Shown one piece after another: positions 1 through 9,238 of a DNA stretch of 64,000 nucleotides. A program made the position numbers and the translations under genes. The stretch is from DATLRC01 sp035534895 (GTDB lineage: Bacteria > Patescibacteriota > Saccharimonadia > Saccharimonadales > UBA4665): contig DATLRC010000021.1 of assembly GCA_035534895.1 (NCBI GenBank), positions 140,708 to 204,707 of the forward strand, written 5' to 3'. How positions within the stretch are numbered: the stretch's first letter is position 1; every line of letters starts with the position of its first letter. The notes beneath the pieces were generated by a model that saw nothing but the letters and a program-made list of their open reading frames with translations, had not been told where the DNA came from and made no database searches.

Positions 1-1009
1 CATAGCTAACGGTACCAGCATGTACTAAACTAACGAGTGTTTTATCCATTGATTGCATACCAAACTCAGCACCTGTCTGGATGACGGCTTCCAGCTGATG
101 ACTCTTGCCTTCGCGAATAATATTGCGAACAGCGGGTGTAGCTATCAGAATTTCGGCTGCAGCTATCCGACCACCACCTATAGCTGGAATTAGTCGTTGT
201 GAGGCAATAGCTACCAAAATATTGCTCAGTTGAGCGCGAATCTGCGGTTGTTGGTGTGGCGGGAAAACGTCAATCATTCGATCAATACTCTGGGCAGCCG
301 AATTGGTGTGCAACGTAGCAAATACCAGATGGCCTGTCTCGGCAATGGTAATTGCGCTGGCAATTGTTTCGAGATCGCGCATTTCACCAATTAAAACTAC
401 GTCGGGGTCTTCACGAAGGGCGCTTCGCAAAGCAGCATTAAAGGAATAGGTATCGTAGTGTACTTCGCGCTGTACAATGACTGCTTTCTTGGAAATATGG
501 GTAAATTCAATCGGGTCTTCGATAGTAATGATATGGACCGGCTTCTCGACATTAATCTTGTGAATTAAAGCAGCTAAAGTGGTTGATTTACCGGAACCGG
601 TTGGTCCGGTTATAAGTACAAGCCCTCGAGGATAGTCTGCAAACTTATTGACTATTTGTGGTAAGCCCAGCTGTTCAATAGTTAAAATCTCGTTTGGTAT
701 CAGACGTAGCGCAGCAGCTAGATTACCACGCTCATGAAATGCATTTACTCGAAAGCGTCCGAGGTCTCCGAAAGCAAAACTAAAGTCAAATTCCTTGTCT
801 TTAAGTAGAATTTGTTTCTGATCTTCATCTAAAATCGCAAAGATTAGTCCTTCAATTGTTTCCTCATTCAACGCGTCAGCAGCATTAACTGGTGTCAGGC
901 TGCCGTCTATTCTAAGCATTGGCGGTAAACCAACCTGCAAATGAAGGTCAGAAGCCTTCTTCTTGATAACTTCTTCTAGAAGCACCTCTATTCTGGGCTG
1001 ACCTTGCAT
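1..1009 (-). CDS. pilT: PilT-type twitching motility ATPase (3' end cut by window edge)
   Basis: This is the hexameric ATPase that retracts type IV pili at the cytoplasmic face of the membrane. My translation starts MQGQPRIEVLLEEVIKKKAS at the ATG ending at 1009. It contains the PAS-like ASDLHLQVG start, a Walker A GPTGSGKSTT, the Asp box ITIEDPIEF, a Walker B DPDVVLIGEMRD and the His box TGHLVFATLHTNSA. GEMRD rather than GEIRD is the usual PilT signature. About 336 codons are present and the family is about 345-365, so only a few C-terminal residues are missing. A GGAGGGG Shine-Dalgarno lies about 10 bases before the ATG. It is transcribed after pilB and is the last visible gene of the pilus block. 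Confidence 0.93.
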   Translation of the reverse strand, partial: MQGQPRIEVLLEEVIKKKASDLHLQVGLPPMLRIDGSLTPVNAADALNEETIEGLIFAILDEDQKQILLKDKEFDFSFAFGDLGRFRVNAFHERGNLAAALRLIPNEILTIEQLGLPQIVNKFADYPRGLVLITGPTGSGKSTTLAALIHKINVEKPVHIITIEDPIEFTHISKKAVIVQREVHYDTYSFNAALRSALREDPDVVLIGEMRDLETIASAITIAETGHLVFATLHTNSAAQSIDRMIDVFPPHQQPQIRAQLSNILVAIASQRLIPAIGGGRIAAAEILIATPAVRNIIREGKSHQLEAVIQTGAEFGMQSMDKTLVSLVHAGTVSY

Positions 1010-1028
1010 ATCTAGTGATCCCCTCCCC

Positions 1029-1044
1029 TTATACGATCGTATAA
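1029..1044. promoter_or_regulatory. 16-bp perfect palindrome in the pilB-pilT gap
   Basis: TTATACGATCGTATAA is a perfect inverted repeat located 20 bases upstream of the pilT start, just before its Shine-Dalgarno. Its outer arms also resemble -10 boxes (TATACG, TATAAG) on the minus strand. I read it as a candidate operator or internal promoter for pilT in the roughly 150-base gap after pilB. The rest of the gap is AT-rich and shows no gene. Confidence 0.4.
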
Positions 1045-1157
1045 TTGTCTACTATCTGTCCAATAACTATCTAGGATTTGATTTTGAACCTTATTTGATC
1101 GATTATTTAACTTTATGATCATATTTTTGCTTCCCATCCTATATTCTGGATTTCCTG

Positions 1158-2951
1158 CTAGGCAGCATCCTCAGCAGCCACCCTATTAACTTCATTCAAA
1201 CTAGTCCGCCCATCCAGGGCCTTCAGGTACCCATCTTGTCGCATGGTTATCATGCCTCGGGCCTGAGCTGCTTTCTGAATCTCGGTGCTAGTTGACCGCT
1301 TCATAATTAGATCCTGTATATCCTCGTTTATTTCAAAGACCTCATAAAGACCCATGCGGCCCTTATAGCCCCCAGGCGTATCGGGGCTATCTTTGCCCTT
1401 AGTTAAAGTATAAGCGTTTTGGTTCTTAAGAGGCAAGCTTTTATAGCCAAGATCTTCGCAAACAGCGGCTACTTTATCGGCGCTTTCAGGTAGCAGCTTA
1501 CCTATATTTTGCTGAATAGCAGCCGCCTCAGAAGCTGACGATTGGTATGTTTCTTTGCCCTCTTCGGCAATTCGTCTAACTAAACGCTGGCCAATGACGG
1601 TGTGGACTGTAGATGCAATCAGAAACGGTTCTATGCCCATATCTAGTAGGCGCGGCAAGATACCGGCAGCCGAATTAGTGTGAAGAGTTGAGAATACAAG
1701 GTGTCCGGTAAGTGCAGCTTGGACTGCTAAAGTGGCTGTTTCTGAATCACGAATTTCACCAACCATCACTACATCGGGGTCTTGCCTCAAAATTGATCGC
1801 AGACCAGAAGCAAAAGTCAGCCCAATGTCAGCATTGACTTGTATCTGGTTAATCCCCTCCATTTTATACTCAACCGGATCCTCAAGAGTGACTATATTGA
1901 TACTGTCATTCATGATCTCCTGGATAAGAGCATAGAGAGAGGTTGACTTCCCGGAGCCAGTCGGTCCACTGGTCAGAATCATGCCGTTTGGCAATTCCAA
2001 GCCTTTCCTGATAGTCCGTAATGCCCGACCAGTATAGCCCATGGCCTCTAACTTTAGGCTGGTACCAGATTTATCTAGTAATCGAATTACAACTTGTTCA
2101 CCCCAGACAATAGGTGCGATGGCAATACGTAAATCAATTGGTTTTGAGTCAACCTGCACCGTAAATTGACCGTCTTGTGGGATACGATGCTCGTCAATCT
2201 TAAGATTAGCTAGAATTTTAATTCGTGACACTAGAGCTGCTTCTGTCCCCTTTGGCAACTTCATAATTTCACGCAACACTCCATCGATGCGACAGCGTAT
2301 TTTTAATTCCTTCTCTAGTGGCTCAATATGTACATCACTGGCACGATTCCGAGCAGCAAATTCTAGAATGGCGCTAAGCGTTTTGCTAATTGGTGAGTCT
2401 TGAACAATCGTTTTAATGTTCTTGTCATTAACCTTCGCCTCAACCGCAGCTTCTCCGCCAACAGGTGAAGTTCCTCCGTTAAGGTCATCTGTTATTTGAG
2501 TGTCCAGACGGGCTTCATATTGCTTCAGTACTTGGCGAATTCCGGGCTCACTGGCAGCATAAACTTTAAGGGGGCGTCCAACTTTGTTGCTCAGAAAATC
2601 AACAGCTTGAACATTGTCGGCATCAAGCATAGCAACTACTAATCGATGCTGCATCTCACCTAAAGGAACTGCCATGTAGCGCTTGGCAATGTCCAATGGG
2701 AGTAATTTTAATATATCGTAAGGAATTTTGGCCGTACTTAAATTAACGTACGGTACGCGAGTGACCTTAGCTACTGTCCGCACCATATCTTCTTCGTTAA
2801 TGTGTCCATCACCGACTAAAAGAGCAAGCAAAGGCGTACTTTTATTTTTCGATTCTTGCTTAAATGTTTTTAATTGATCCCGGGTCAGTAAATCAGACTT
2901 CACTAAACTGTCTTCAACTTGCTGCTCGGTTGCTGCTGAGAGAACACTCAT
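1158..2951 (-). CDS. pilB: Type IV pilus extension ATPase PilB (GspE family)
   Basis: This is the assembly ATPase that powers pilin polymerisation. Residues 1-150 form an MshEN/GspE-N type domain. The core has the Asp-box sequence SDVHIEPLEKELKIRCRIDG, Walker A GPTGSGKS at residues 329-336, LEDPVEY, Walker B DPDVVMVGEIRD near 391-402 and the His box TGHLVFSTLHTNSA. At 597 aa the length is typical. The four-cysteine zinc motif usual in PilB after the VGQRLVRR segment is missing. In its place is a stretch of about 70 residues without paired cysteines, so this copy probably does not bind zinc there. It lies downstream of the pilM-N-O genes on the same strand. Confidence 0.95.
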   Translation of the reverse strand: MSVLSAATEQQVEDSLVKSDLLTRDQLKTFKQESKNKSTPLLALLVGDGHINEEDMVRTVAKVTRVPYVNLSTAKIPYDILKLLPLDIAKRYMAVPLGEMQHRLVVAMLDADNVQAVDFLSNKVGRPLKVYAASEPGIRQVLKQYEARLDTQITDDLNGGTSPVGGEAAVEAKVNDKNIKTIVQDSPISKTLSAILEFAARNRASDVHIEPLEKELKIRCRIDGVLREIMKLPKGTEAALVSRIKILANLKIDEHRIPQDGQFTVQVDSKPIDLRIAIAPIVWGEQVVIRLLDKSGTSLKLEAMGYTGRALRTIRKGLELPNGMILTSGPTGSGKSTSLYALIQEIMNDSINIVTLEDPVEYKMEGINQIQVNADIGLTFASGLRSILRQDPDVVMVGEIRDSETATLAVQAALTGHLVFSTLHTNSAAGILPRLLDMGIEPFLIASTVHTVIGQRLVRRIAEEGKETYQSSASEAAAIQQNIGKLLPESADKVAAVCEDLGYKSLPLKNQNAYTLTKGKDSPDTPGGYKGRMGLYEVFEINEDIQDLIMKRSTSTEIQKAAQARGMITMRQDGYLKALDGRTSLNEVNRVAAEDAA

Positions 2952-2976
2952 AGTAGCCTTTTGGTTTTTCCGCTAG

Positions 2977-3228
2977 TTATTGCGTTGTGCCATTAAATGG
3001 GTTCGGGTTAGTTGTGTTGCCGATAGTAATCAGTTTAGTTGGATCAAATGACTGATTGTTAAAGTAACGACTATCAGGTATCAGGAAGTTGGCCGAAATA
3101 GGATCAACTATTTCAACTGGTTGTTGACGAGCTTTGGTCGAGCCAAATAATAGACTAGATACAATCAGAGAGATAATAACACTTATGAATATGACTATAG
3201 CTATAAGTGCCAGGTCTTTCTTTTTCAT
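2977..3228 (-). CDS. Small single-pass membrane protein in the PilP position
   Basis: This 83-aa protein has a basic start (MKKKD), one hydrophobic helix at about residues 6-28 and an external Asn/Thr/Pro-rich tail. It has a good Shine-Dalgarno (GGAGG, 9 bases before ATG) and sits between pilO and pilB with short gaps. In Proteobacteria the corresponding slot holds the lipoprotein PilP, but I see no lipobox and no sequence likeness. A minor pilus platform component is an inference from position only. Confidence 0.75.
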   Translation of the reverse strand: MKKKDLALIAIVIFISVIISLIVSSLLFGSTKARQQPVEIVDPISANFLIPDSRYFNNQSFDPTKLITIGNTTNPNPFNGTTQ

Positions 3229-3271
3229 TGGTTTCTGCCTCCGAATGGATTGGTAATATGAAGGATATAAA

Positions 3272-3949
3272 TCATTTTATAACCTGTGTCTTGATTTTAA
3301 GGTCTTTCTCCGGTTGGTAATAAGTATGGGCGCTAACAGATAACTGCATGCTGTTTTGGCCACCCGAGAGAGTTAGGGTGTCGATTTGAATTGGCCGAAT
3401 TGAACGTTGTAACAAACTGATAAGATCTTGGACTGAACTATAGTTAGCTTGGCTAATAGAGAAATTAAATGGTATCGGAATCGGCTGTGGATTGGAGCTC
3501 GTTTGGTTGTTCTGCTGTGCCAGTTCGTCATCAGTTCCACTAATGGAATCGATTTTAAAGTTATGGTCAGTCAGGATCTTTTCCAGGCTAGAAGTTAGGG
3601 CTGGAAAATCATATTGGCTAGGCAAGGCATCCAATACAATCTTGGCGTTATCACCATCATTACTACCTGTACCGTTTGTGCTACCGCCAATTATGTTGGA
3701 AGGTGTCGACACGAAACTGTCATATGAATTTACTAACTGTCCAACAGTATTAACATTGATCTTCAGCTGATTAACGGCTTTTTGCTTGGCTGCAATAACT
3801 CGTGACTGATATGTCGACTGACTAAGTAATGCTCGACCGGCCACTAGAGAAAAGACTGTCAAGAAAGAAGCAACCGCTAAAACAATAACCATCTGAGTAT
3901 TCGCTTTATCGATCGCCAACCTCTTTTTAGAAATTACTACTTTTGCCAT
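3272..3949 (-). CDS. pilO: PilO-like inner-membrane pilus platform protein
   Basis: The 225-aa protein has a short cytoplasmic N-terminus, one transmembrane helix at about residues 20-42, a coiled-coil stretch (QSRVIAAKQKAVNQLKINVN) and a periplasm-type ferredoxin-like domain with the pattern IPFNFSISQANYSSVQDLISLL that is typical of PilO. It would pair with PilN to form the platform linking PilM to the outer parts of the machine. AGGTAATTAAT ATG gives a clear ribosome site, and one base separates it from the pilN stop. The call rests on gene order plus architecture, since sequence conservation in PilO is low. Confidence 0.8.
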   Translation of the reverse strand: MAKVVISKKRLAIDKANTQMVIVLAVASFLTVFSLVAGRALLSQSTYQSRVIAAKQKAVNQLKINVNTVGQLVNSYDSFVSTPSNIIGGSTNGTGSNDGDNAKIVLDALPSQYDFPALTSSLEKILTDHNFKIDSISGTDDELAQQNNQTSSNPQPIPIPFNFSISQANYSSVQDLISLLQRSIRPIQIDTLTLSGGQNSMQLSVSAHTYYQPEKDLKIKTQVIK

Positions 3950-3950
3950 A

Positions 3951-4658
3951 TTAATTACCTGTTGTTCCGTTAGTTGGTAGTGGCACTGGTTGCCTGAACA
4001 AGGCAGCCGGTTGATCTACTTCAGACCGCGTAGTAACCTGTTGAGGCACAACTAGCTTGATAGTTTGAGTAATATCAAAAATGTTTGGATCGTAGCTAAG
4101 GTTAATAGTATAAGATGCCCCCTTGTCAGATCGCCCGAACGAACTAAGCACTACGCCTGAAAAAGCCTTAGTTGAGGAAGAGTTGTTGCCCGAACTTGTA
4201 CCAGTTGTATAGGTAGTAAACTTTAAAGTATCGACATATTGGTTGACGGTACTTAGAGCATCGGCTGTACCGGTAATCGTAATGCTGTGTTGATTAAAGT
4301 CAATGGCGAAGTTATTAATATCAGCATTGGCCGGTGTAGTCTGATTTAGATAGCCAAAAAGTTGGCTGGCAGCCGGTTTTTGATTATGGAGTTGCGTTAA
4401 GCTACTGAGTTGATTCTGAACAGTTAGTATCTTATTTAGGTCTTTGGTGTTTTGTAATTGTGAACTGTAACGATGGATATCTCGGTTGAGGTCACCTAAG
4501 TTTTTCTTTTGGACTACATCAACGAATAAAAACAGCAACACTAAAGCAACCAGAGCTACTGTGCTCACTAAGACCGACACGCTTGTCAGTAGACGACGTA
4601 GGCGTTGAGCTTTGATGTACTCTAGTTTGACATCGGGAAGTAGATTTAGCTGAATCAT
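3951..4658 (-). CDS. pilN: PilN-like inner-membrane pilus platform protein
   Basis: The start MIQLNLLPDVKLEYIKAQR carries the conserved INLLP motif that in PilN docks into the groove of PilM. A transmembrane helix follows at about residues 25-48, then a coiled coil and an alpha-beta domain (SITITGTADALSTVNQYVDTL). The start codon overlaps the pilM stop by four bases (ATGA), which suggests translational coupling and matched amounts of the two partners. The length of 235 aa is slightly above the usual 180-210. Confidence 0.86.
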   Translation of the reverse strand: MIQLNLLPDVKLEYIKAQRLRRLLTSVSVLVSTVALVALVLLFLFVDVVQKKNLGDLNRDIHRYSSQLQNTKDLNKILTVQNQLSSLTQLHNQKPAASQLFGYLNQTTPANADINNFAIDFNQHSITITGTADALSTVNQYVDTLKFTTYTTGTSSGNNSSSTKAFSGVVLSSFGRSDKGASYTINLSYDPNIFDITQTIKLVVPQQVTTRSEVDQPAALFRQPVPLPTNGTTGN

Positions 4659-5698
4659 ACACTTCTCTCCGCTAAACCAGTGGCAACTGCAAACTGGTTG
4701 GAAATGGCCAATAACTCATTCTGGCGATCCTGAGCAAAACTAACATTACGCCAGGCATTACCAATTTCGACATTAACCGAAAATTTATTGGCTATAAACA
4801 ACGGGAATTCTGGTAAGACTGAGGCACCACCAGTAACGATAATAGTTTCGAGTTTTTGATCGACATATCGAGTTTGGAAAAATTTGATAGATTTTTCTAT
4901 TTCCCCCGTTAAGAGCTCGACAGTGCCACTAATTGCCTGGAGTACTTGCCCCTCTAGTTTGTCTTTACTTAACCCGAATTTGAAAACTAATTGTTCGGCT
5001 TGCTTATCATCTACGTTCAGATTCTGCGAAGCTGCTCGAACTATTGCTTCAATGCTGGTTGGGATTGCTCTGGTTAGTCTTGGTTGTCCACCTAAAATAA
5101 CAACCAGATCAGTGCTCTTACGACCAACGTCTAGAATCATTTGTGCTTGGGCAGCCTGTGGCACAACTAGAGCTCTTGCCATCGCTAGGTTATCAGGCTC
5201 AAAGGCAACAACGTTCAGGCCTATTGATTCCAGCATGTCGAGACGTTCTTCTACAAATTTATTGGGTACACTGGTAAGCAAAATCTCGACTTTTGTTTTA
5301 TCGGCCGGTGAATCACCTAAAAGTGCCCAATCAATCTTTGACTCATTAAGTGGCGTTGGGATTAAAGCATCGGCTTGATAGCTAATAGATTTTGCAAGCT
5401 CGGGTTCACTTAATCTATCGACATCAGCTACGGTTGTAAAAACACGTTGGGATGGGATACCAACCGCAACATTTTTTGTCGTCACCTTAGCTTGAGCAAT
5501 CAGTTGCTGGATGCTTGATGCCAATTTTTGTTGATCATTTTTGGAATCACTAAGAACAATGTTTTCAGGAATTGGCATATAAGCATACCTAGACAAAGCT
5601 TTGGGCAACCCACTGCCTTTGAGTTCCACTAAACGAATAGCCGTCGTACCGATATCGAGACCAAAAAAATCTGACAGCCCACTCGTAAACAGATTCAT
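4655..5698 (-). CDS. pilM: PilM actin-like pilus assembly ATPase
   Basis: This FtsA/actin-fold cytoplasmic protein recruits PilN and the PilB/PilT motors. Visible signatures are the phosphate-1 loop FFGLDIGTTAIRLVEL at the start, LDVGRKSTDLVV (phosphate 2) in the middle and VTGGASVLPEF (adenosine loop) near the C-terminus. At 347 aa it has full length. It is the first gene of the pilus unit. Its promoter appears to be an extended -10 TGCTATAAT whose TATAAT (5708-5713) lies nine bases before the ATG, so the mRNA would have almost no leader. Confidence 0.92.
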   Translation of the reverse strand: MNLFTSGLSDFFGLDIGTTAIRLVELKGSGLPKALSRYAYMPIPENIVLSDSKNDQQKLASSIQQLIAQAKVTTKNVAVGIPSQRVFTTVADVDRLSEPELAKSISYQADALIPTPLNESKIDWALLGDSPADKTKVEILLTSVPNKFVEERLDMLESIGLNVVAFEPDNLAMARALVVPQAAQAQMILDVGRKSTDLVVILGGQPRLTRAIPTSIEAIVRAASQNLNVDDKQAEQLVFKFGLSKDKLEGQVLQAISGTVELLTGEIEKSIKFFQTRYVDQKLETIIVTGGASVLPEFPLFIANKFSVNVEIGNAWRNVSFAQDRQNELLAISNQFAVATGLAERSV

Positions 5699-5844
5699 AT
5701 GGCCCTCATTATAGCATAAGCATTGCCTTGGGCCAGACCATAATTAACTATTGATCCCCTGAACCTGGCTATTGTTTTAGTGTTATGGTTGATATGCATT
5801 TTTGTCTTTAAAATATTCGTTTACTTAATTTTTTCTGGGGCTCC
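5699..5844. other. Intergenic gap between pilM and the large secreted protein gene
   Basis: This stretch of 146 bases has no gene. The end next to pilM carries its -10 box (minus strand, 5708-5713). The other end lies downstream of the large secreted protein gene and shows no convincing terminator hairpin. Confidence 0.5.
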
Positions 5845-8800
5845 TCATAAGACCGGCGATAAACTCGTAAAATAATCGTACTTATTCTTACCTGGCCCTG
5901 CAAAAGGTGTCATATCCGGCAGCCCCAAGTACGTTTCAGGACTAAAATTAAATATCTCGGCAGCACAGTCCAGTTCAGGTGTTGTTGAGCTTCCGTTCTG
6001 GACATCACAGTCATGAGGACTGCTACCAGCATTTGGGTTCTCCCCAGCTACACTGTGTCTGAGTGAGCTGAAGGCCCGGTCGAGCTTAACATTGTTGGCG
6101 ATAAAAGCACCATTGATCGTTAATTGAGTGTTTGTATAGTTATTTGCAGCCGACGGACCACAGGCATTGTAAAGTACACTGATCGGGTAACTGCTGAAAC
6201 CATTGGCACAGGTATCAATTATGCCCGTGCTACCGGTACCCTCAGCTACATAAACTCCGTCTAGCTGAGTAACCCCCGGGTCAATATAGATATTCCCTTT
6301 GACTATCAGGAAAAACGATGGTACCTGACTTAGAGAACCCCATGAAGTGTTAGCCAGAACAATATTTTGACTAATTTCGACGTTGCCATTGACGTATACG
6401 GATACCTCTGCGCCATTTCCTAGGGCCAAAGAACGGTTAAGGCTTTGGTTGCCGTTAAAACTATAGGCTCTTGACCCAGACGACTGTACATCAATGCCGT
6501 TGATGTTTCCGCTTAGAGGAGTGCCTGGGGGTAACGTAGCATAATAGTCAGGTATACAGTGTTGCCCGCCAAGGGAGCCGCCATAAGATCCTGGTACCCC
6601 ATAATTCCCAAAACTTAGACCTGTTGCCGAAGTTGGATCAGTGGTACGCAAGCTGGCACTGGCAAAGCCACTAATCGCATTAATTGATAACGCCCCGAGT
6701 TGGACAGCTGAGCCACTGGCCGGGGGGCCACTAGATTTAATGTTTGTTTTAATATCACCAGCTGAATTACAACTACTAAGACTGGTAAATCCGCCACCAG
6801 CTGAAACATCACCTCCGAAGAAATGAGCATAAGGCTCATTGGTAATCGGTGAGCTGCAATTTGATAATGAAGTTGCGGTAACTGGGGTTGAAGTTACGGT
6901 AAGCCCATTGCTCTGCTGGATATTCCCGTTTTCATCCACTTGATCTCCTTGTGGATAAATAGTAAATTGGGCACAAATTTCGTCACCTACTTCCAGAGGA
7001 GGCACGCTTACCGAATAGGACGGATTATAGACATAGGGCGGAGCTTCGGCTGGGCTACCCGGGGTTGGCGAGGCGCTGCCTATATTAAACTGTTGACTAT
7101 CTGTCGGCTGAGCATAAAACGGGATCAACGAACCGTTTGCATGCCTAACATAATAAGTGCCGGTGTATTGCAGTCCGTTAACTCGCGCCGGATGACGTAC
7201 GCCGAGTGCCCCAGACGGTGCCAAGGTTAATGAAAATTGAACCGTTGTCTGCGTACCAATAGTAACTTGACTTGGATTTTCATTATTATCAAAAGTAATG
7301 TTGGTTACATCGGTTGCACTAGGATTTTGAACGGCAAAATTGCGATTATAGCATTCATTTAAGAGGGGTGACCCGTTATAAGTAGTATCTATAGGAGAGG
7401 GGTTGGTAGTTGAACCTTGGTGCCAATCGTACCAAGCAGTGGCGGTATAGGTACAAGTTTTTCCGTTTAAGTTTCCATACGGGCAATAGTAGACAAGAGT
7501 TGCTGGCCCGGCATAGGCATTATTACTATAGTAATAGCACTTAGTGTTATTGGGACTTGAACCTAAATACTCATTATACGGACAACTATAGTATGAATTG
7601 GCATTATAGGTACAGGTTGAGACGCTAAGACTACCACCATATGGGCAAGTGTAATAGTCTGGCGATGATGAAGTGTACCAATAAGTCTGTGTATACTTTT
7701 GGTTATAGGTTACTGTAGTTTGGTGGTCATCATAAGGATATTGGCTGACATAATTGCTATAGTCAAGAACAAAGCTATTGGAAGATTGATATCCCGTGGG
7801 TGACCAGGTAATTGTTGTTGGGCTAGGAGTATATTGATCATGGGCAGCTGTGATTTCATAGTCACCTCCTACCTCCTGATAATATTTTTCATTGGCCGTA
7901 TTACTGGCTCCACCTTGTCCACTGGGTCCTTGAGAGGAGCCAGAAGGCGCGGGCGTTGTTCCTGGCGGCAGGTTGATCGTTGGTTTCGTGTTTTGGCCAT
8001 TGCAGTTCGGCCCCTTGCTTATACAGTTAGTGTTAGTTAGTGTAGCCGATGCTACCAGCTGATAGGTATTTGTCCCTTTTGGCCCGACGTCTTTAACATA
8101 TAAAGTCACGCTAGTGCTGCCAGAGTTTGGAATTGGTATACCGTACCATGTATGTGGACTGAATGTAGCTGTTGCGTAAGAAATACCCGCCACTTTAATG
8201 AGGGCTGATGTTGGACCATCTGGATCACTAAAAGTACCTGTGGCTTTGCCTGCGGTACTGGACGTACAGGCAACAATCAGACTGCCCGTAGGAGGATTAT
8301 TTGTGGTTTTACATGGTTCTTGTATGGTCACTCTTCCATTAAAGGCCCAACCCGTAGGATTAGCTGGGTTATTCGGATCTCTGATGTAATAACTGACTGT
8401 TACAGTATTTTTGGTTGTCATGTTTTGCACCCAGCTCGGTGTCACAAAGGTATGGTAGTGATTAGCTTGTGATTGTAAAGTAGACGACTTGCTAGACGTA
8501 GCTAAAGTAATTTGTACATCCAGAGTCTCATTTGGATAATTTGAATCCTTAGCAAATACCTCAACGCTCGTGCAACTAGAATTAACTATTTTTCCAGCTG
8601 GCTTATGAATCTTAGGTGCCTGAGGTAGGCCCTGCGGAAAATCTCCAAGCGGGTTACCACAAGAAAGTTTAACAATAAATACCAGATTCCCTTTATAGTA
8701 AAAATCTAGTGCCGGGGCACTGCCAGAGGTTGGATAAAATGCGTCGTCATTGTCAAAAAGGTTAAAAGTATTGCTGCTAGGGTGATAAATATTTTGATAA

Positions 8801-9234
8801 CCCGAGTTCCAACCCAAATAATCTTGAGACGTAACGACCGATAAGGTAATGCTGCTTTGGTTAATGTTGTCTTGCCAGGTTTGGATATCAGCCGCACTAG
8901 GACTTCTGCCATAACCAGGAGCAGCTTGACCAAGCATTAAGTTAATTAGAAAGGCAGCGCCTGTTTGTTCTTGGGCATTACCAGAACTTAACAGACTCTC
9001 AATATAGCTAATGAAACCTGATTTAGATCGAGCAGAGCTAGGAATACCATTAGGAATTACTGGCGTGTAAAGATTATTGCCTGATGGTGTAAAGCATTTA
9101 TTATCAAAATAGCCACAGCTCCATGTTCTGCCCCCTGGATCAGCTAAAACTTTTGGGCTAGTATAAAGCGCTAACACAAATAAAGATAAGCAGGCCAGTG
9201 CTATAAATCCTTTGTGGTGTTTGATTGTGAACAA
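5845..9234 (-). CDS. Large secreted Tyr/Ser/Asn-rich surface protein, function unknown
   Basis: The 1129-aa product has a Sec signal peptide (HHKGFIALACLSLFVLAL, then a likely cut after KVLA). It is rich in Ser, Thr, Asn and Tyr, as surface proteins often are. About residues 530-610 hold three cysteine repeats of the form Y-x-C-P-Y ... C-T/Y-Y. Domains with Ig/cadherin-like beta strands seem likely around residues 210-400 (GSLIVACTSSTAGKATGTFSDPDG). The last 250 residues contain VYVNGNVEIS, FLIVKGNIYI and LDGVYVAEG strands reminiscent of beta-helix or pilus-tip proteins. The start is TTG, chosen because AGGAGG lies eight bases before it. A role as adhesin or pilus-associated tip protein in host contact is inferred from size, secretion and the adjacent pilus genes. 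Confidence 0.78.
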   Translation of the reverse strand: MFTIKHHKGFIALACLSLFVLALYTSPKVLADPGGRTWSCGYFDNKCFTPSGNNLYTPVIPNGIPSSARSKSGFISYIESLLSSGNAQEQTGAAFLINLMLGQAAPGYGRSPSAADIQTWQDNINQSSITLSVVTSQDYLGWNSGYQNIYHPSSNTFNLFDNDDAFYPTSGSAPALDFYYKGNLVFIVKLSCGNPLGDFPQGLPQAPKIHKPAGKIVNSSCTSVEVFAKDSNYPNETLDVQITLATSSKSSTLQSQANHYHTFVTPSWVQNMTTKNTVTVSYYIRDPNNPANPTGWAFNGRVTIQEPCKTTNNPPTGSLIVACTSSTAGKATGTFSDPDGPTSALIKVAGISYATATFSPHTWYGIPIPNSGSTSVTLYVKDVGPKGTNTYQLVASATLTNTNCISKGPNCNGQNTKPTINLPPGTTPAPSGSSQGPSGQGGASNTANEKYYQEVGGDYEITAAHDQYTPSPTTITWSPTGYQSSNSFVLDYSNYVSQYPYDDHQTTVTYNQKYTQTYWYTSSSPDYYTCPYGGSLSVSTCTYNANSYYSCPYNEYLGSSPNNTKCYYYSNNAYAGPATLVYYCPYGNLNGKTCTYTATAWYDWHQGSTTNPSPIDTTYNGSPLLNECYNRNFAVQNPSATDVTNITFDNNENPSQVTIGTQTTVQFSLTLAPSGALGVRHPARVNGLQYTGTYYVRHANGSLIPFYAQPTDSQQFNIGSASPTPGSPAEAPPYVYNPSYSVSVPPLEVGDEICAQFTIYPQGDQVDENGNIQQSNGLTVTSTPVTATSLSNCSSPITNEPYAHFFGGDVSAGGGFTSLSSCNSAGDIKTNIKSSGPPASGSAVQLGALSINAISGFASASLRTTDPTSATGLSFGNYGVPGSYGGSLGGQHCIPDYYATLPPGTPLSGNINGIDVQSSGSRAYSFNGNQSLNRSLALGNGAEVSVYVNGNVEISQNIVLANTSWGSLSQVPSFFLIVKGNIYIDPGVTQLDGVYVAEGTGSTGIIDTCANGFSSYPISVLYNACGPSAANNYTNTQLTINGAFIANNVKLDRAFSSLRHSVAGENPNAGSSPHDCDVQNGSSTTPELDCAAEIFNFSPETYLGLPDMTPFAGPGKNKYDYFTSLSPVL

Positions 9235-9238
9235 TCGG

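Noticed and set aside
4884..5378. Open frame of 164 codons antisense to pilM
   Set aside because: The composition is the Ser/Arg/Pro type produced by reading a conserved gene backwards; pilM motifs occupy the other strand.
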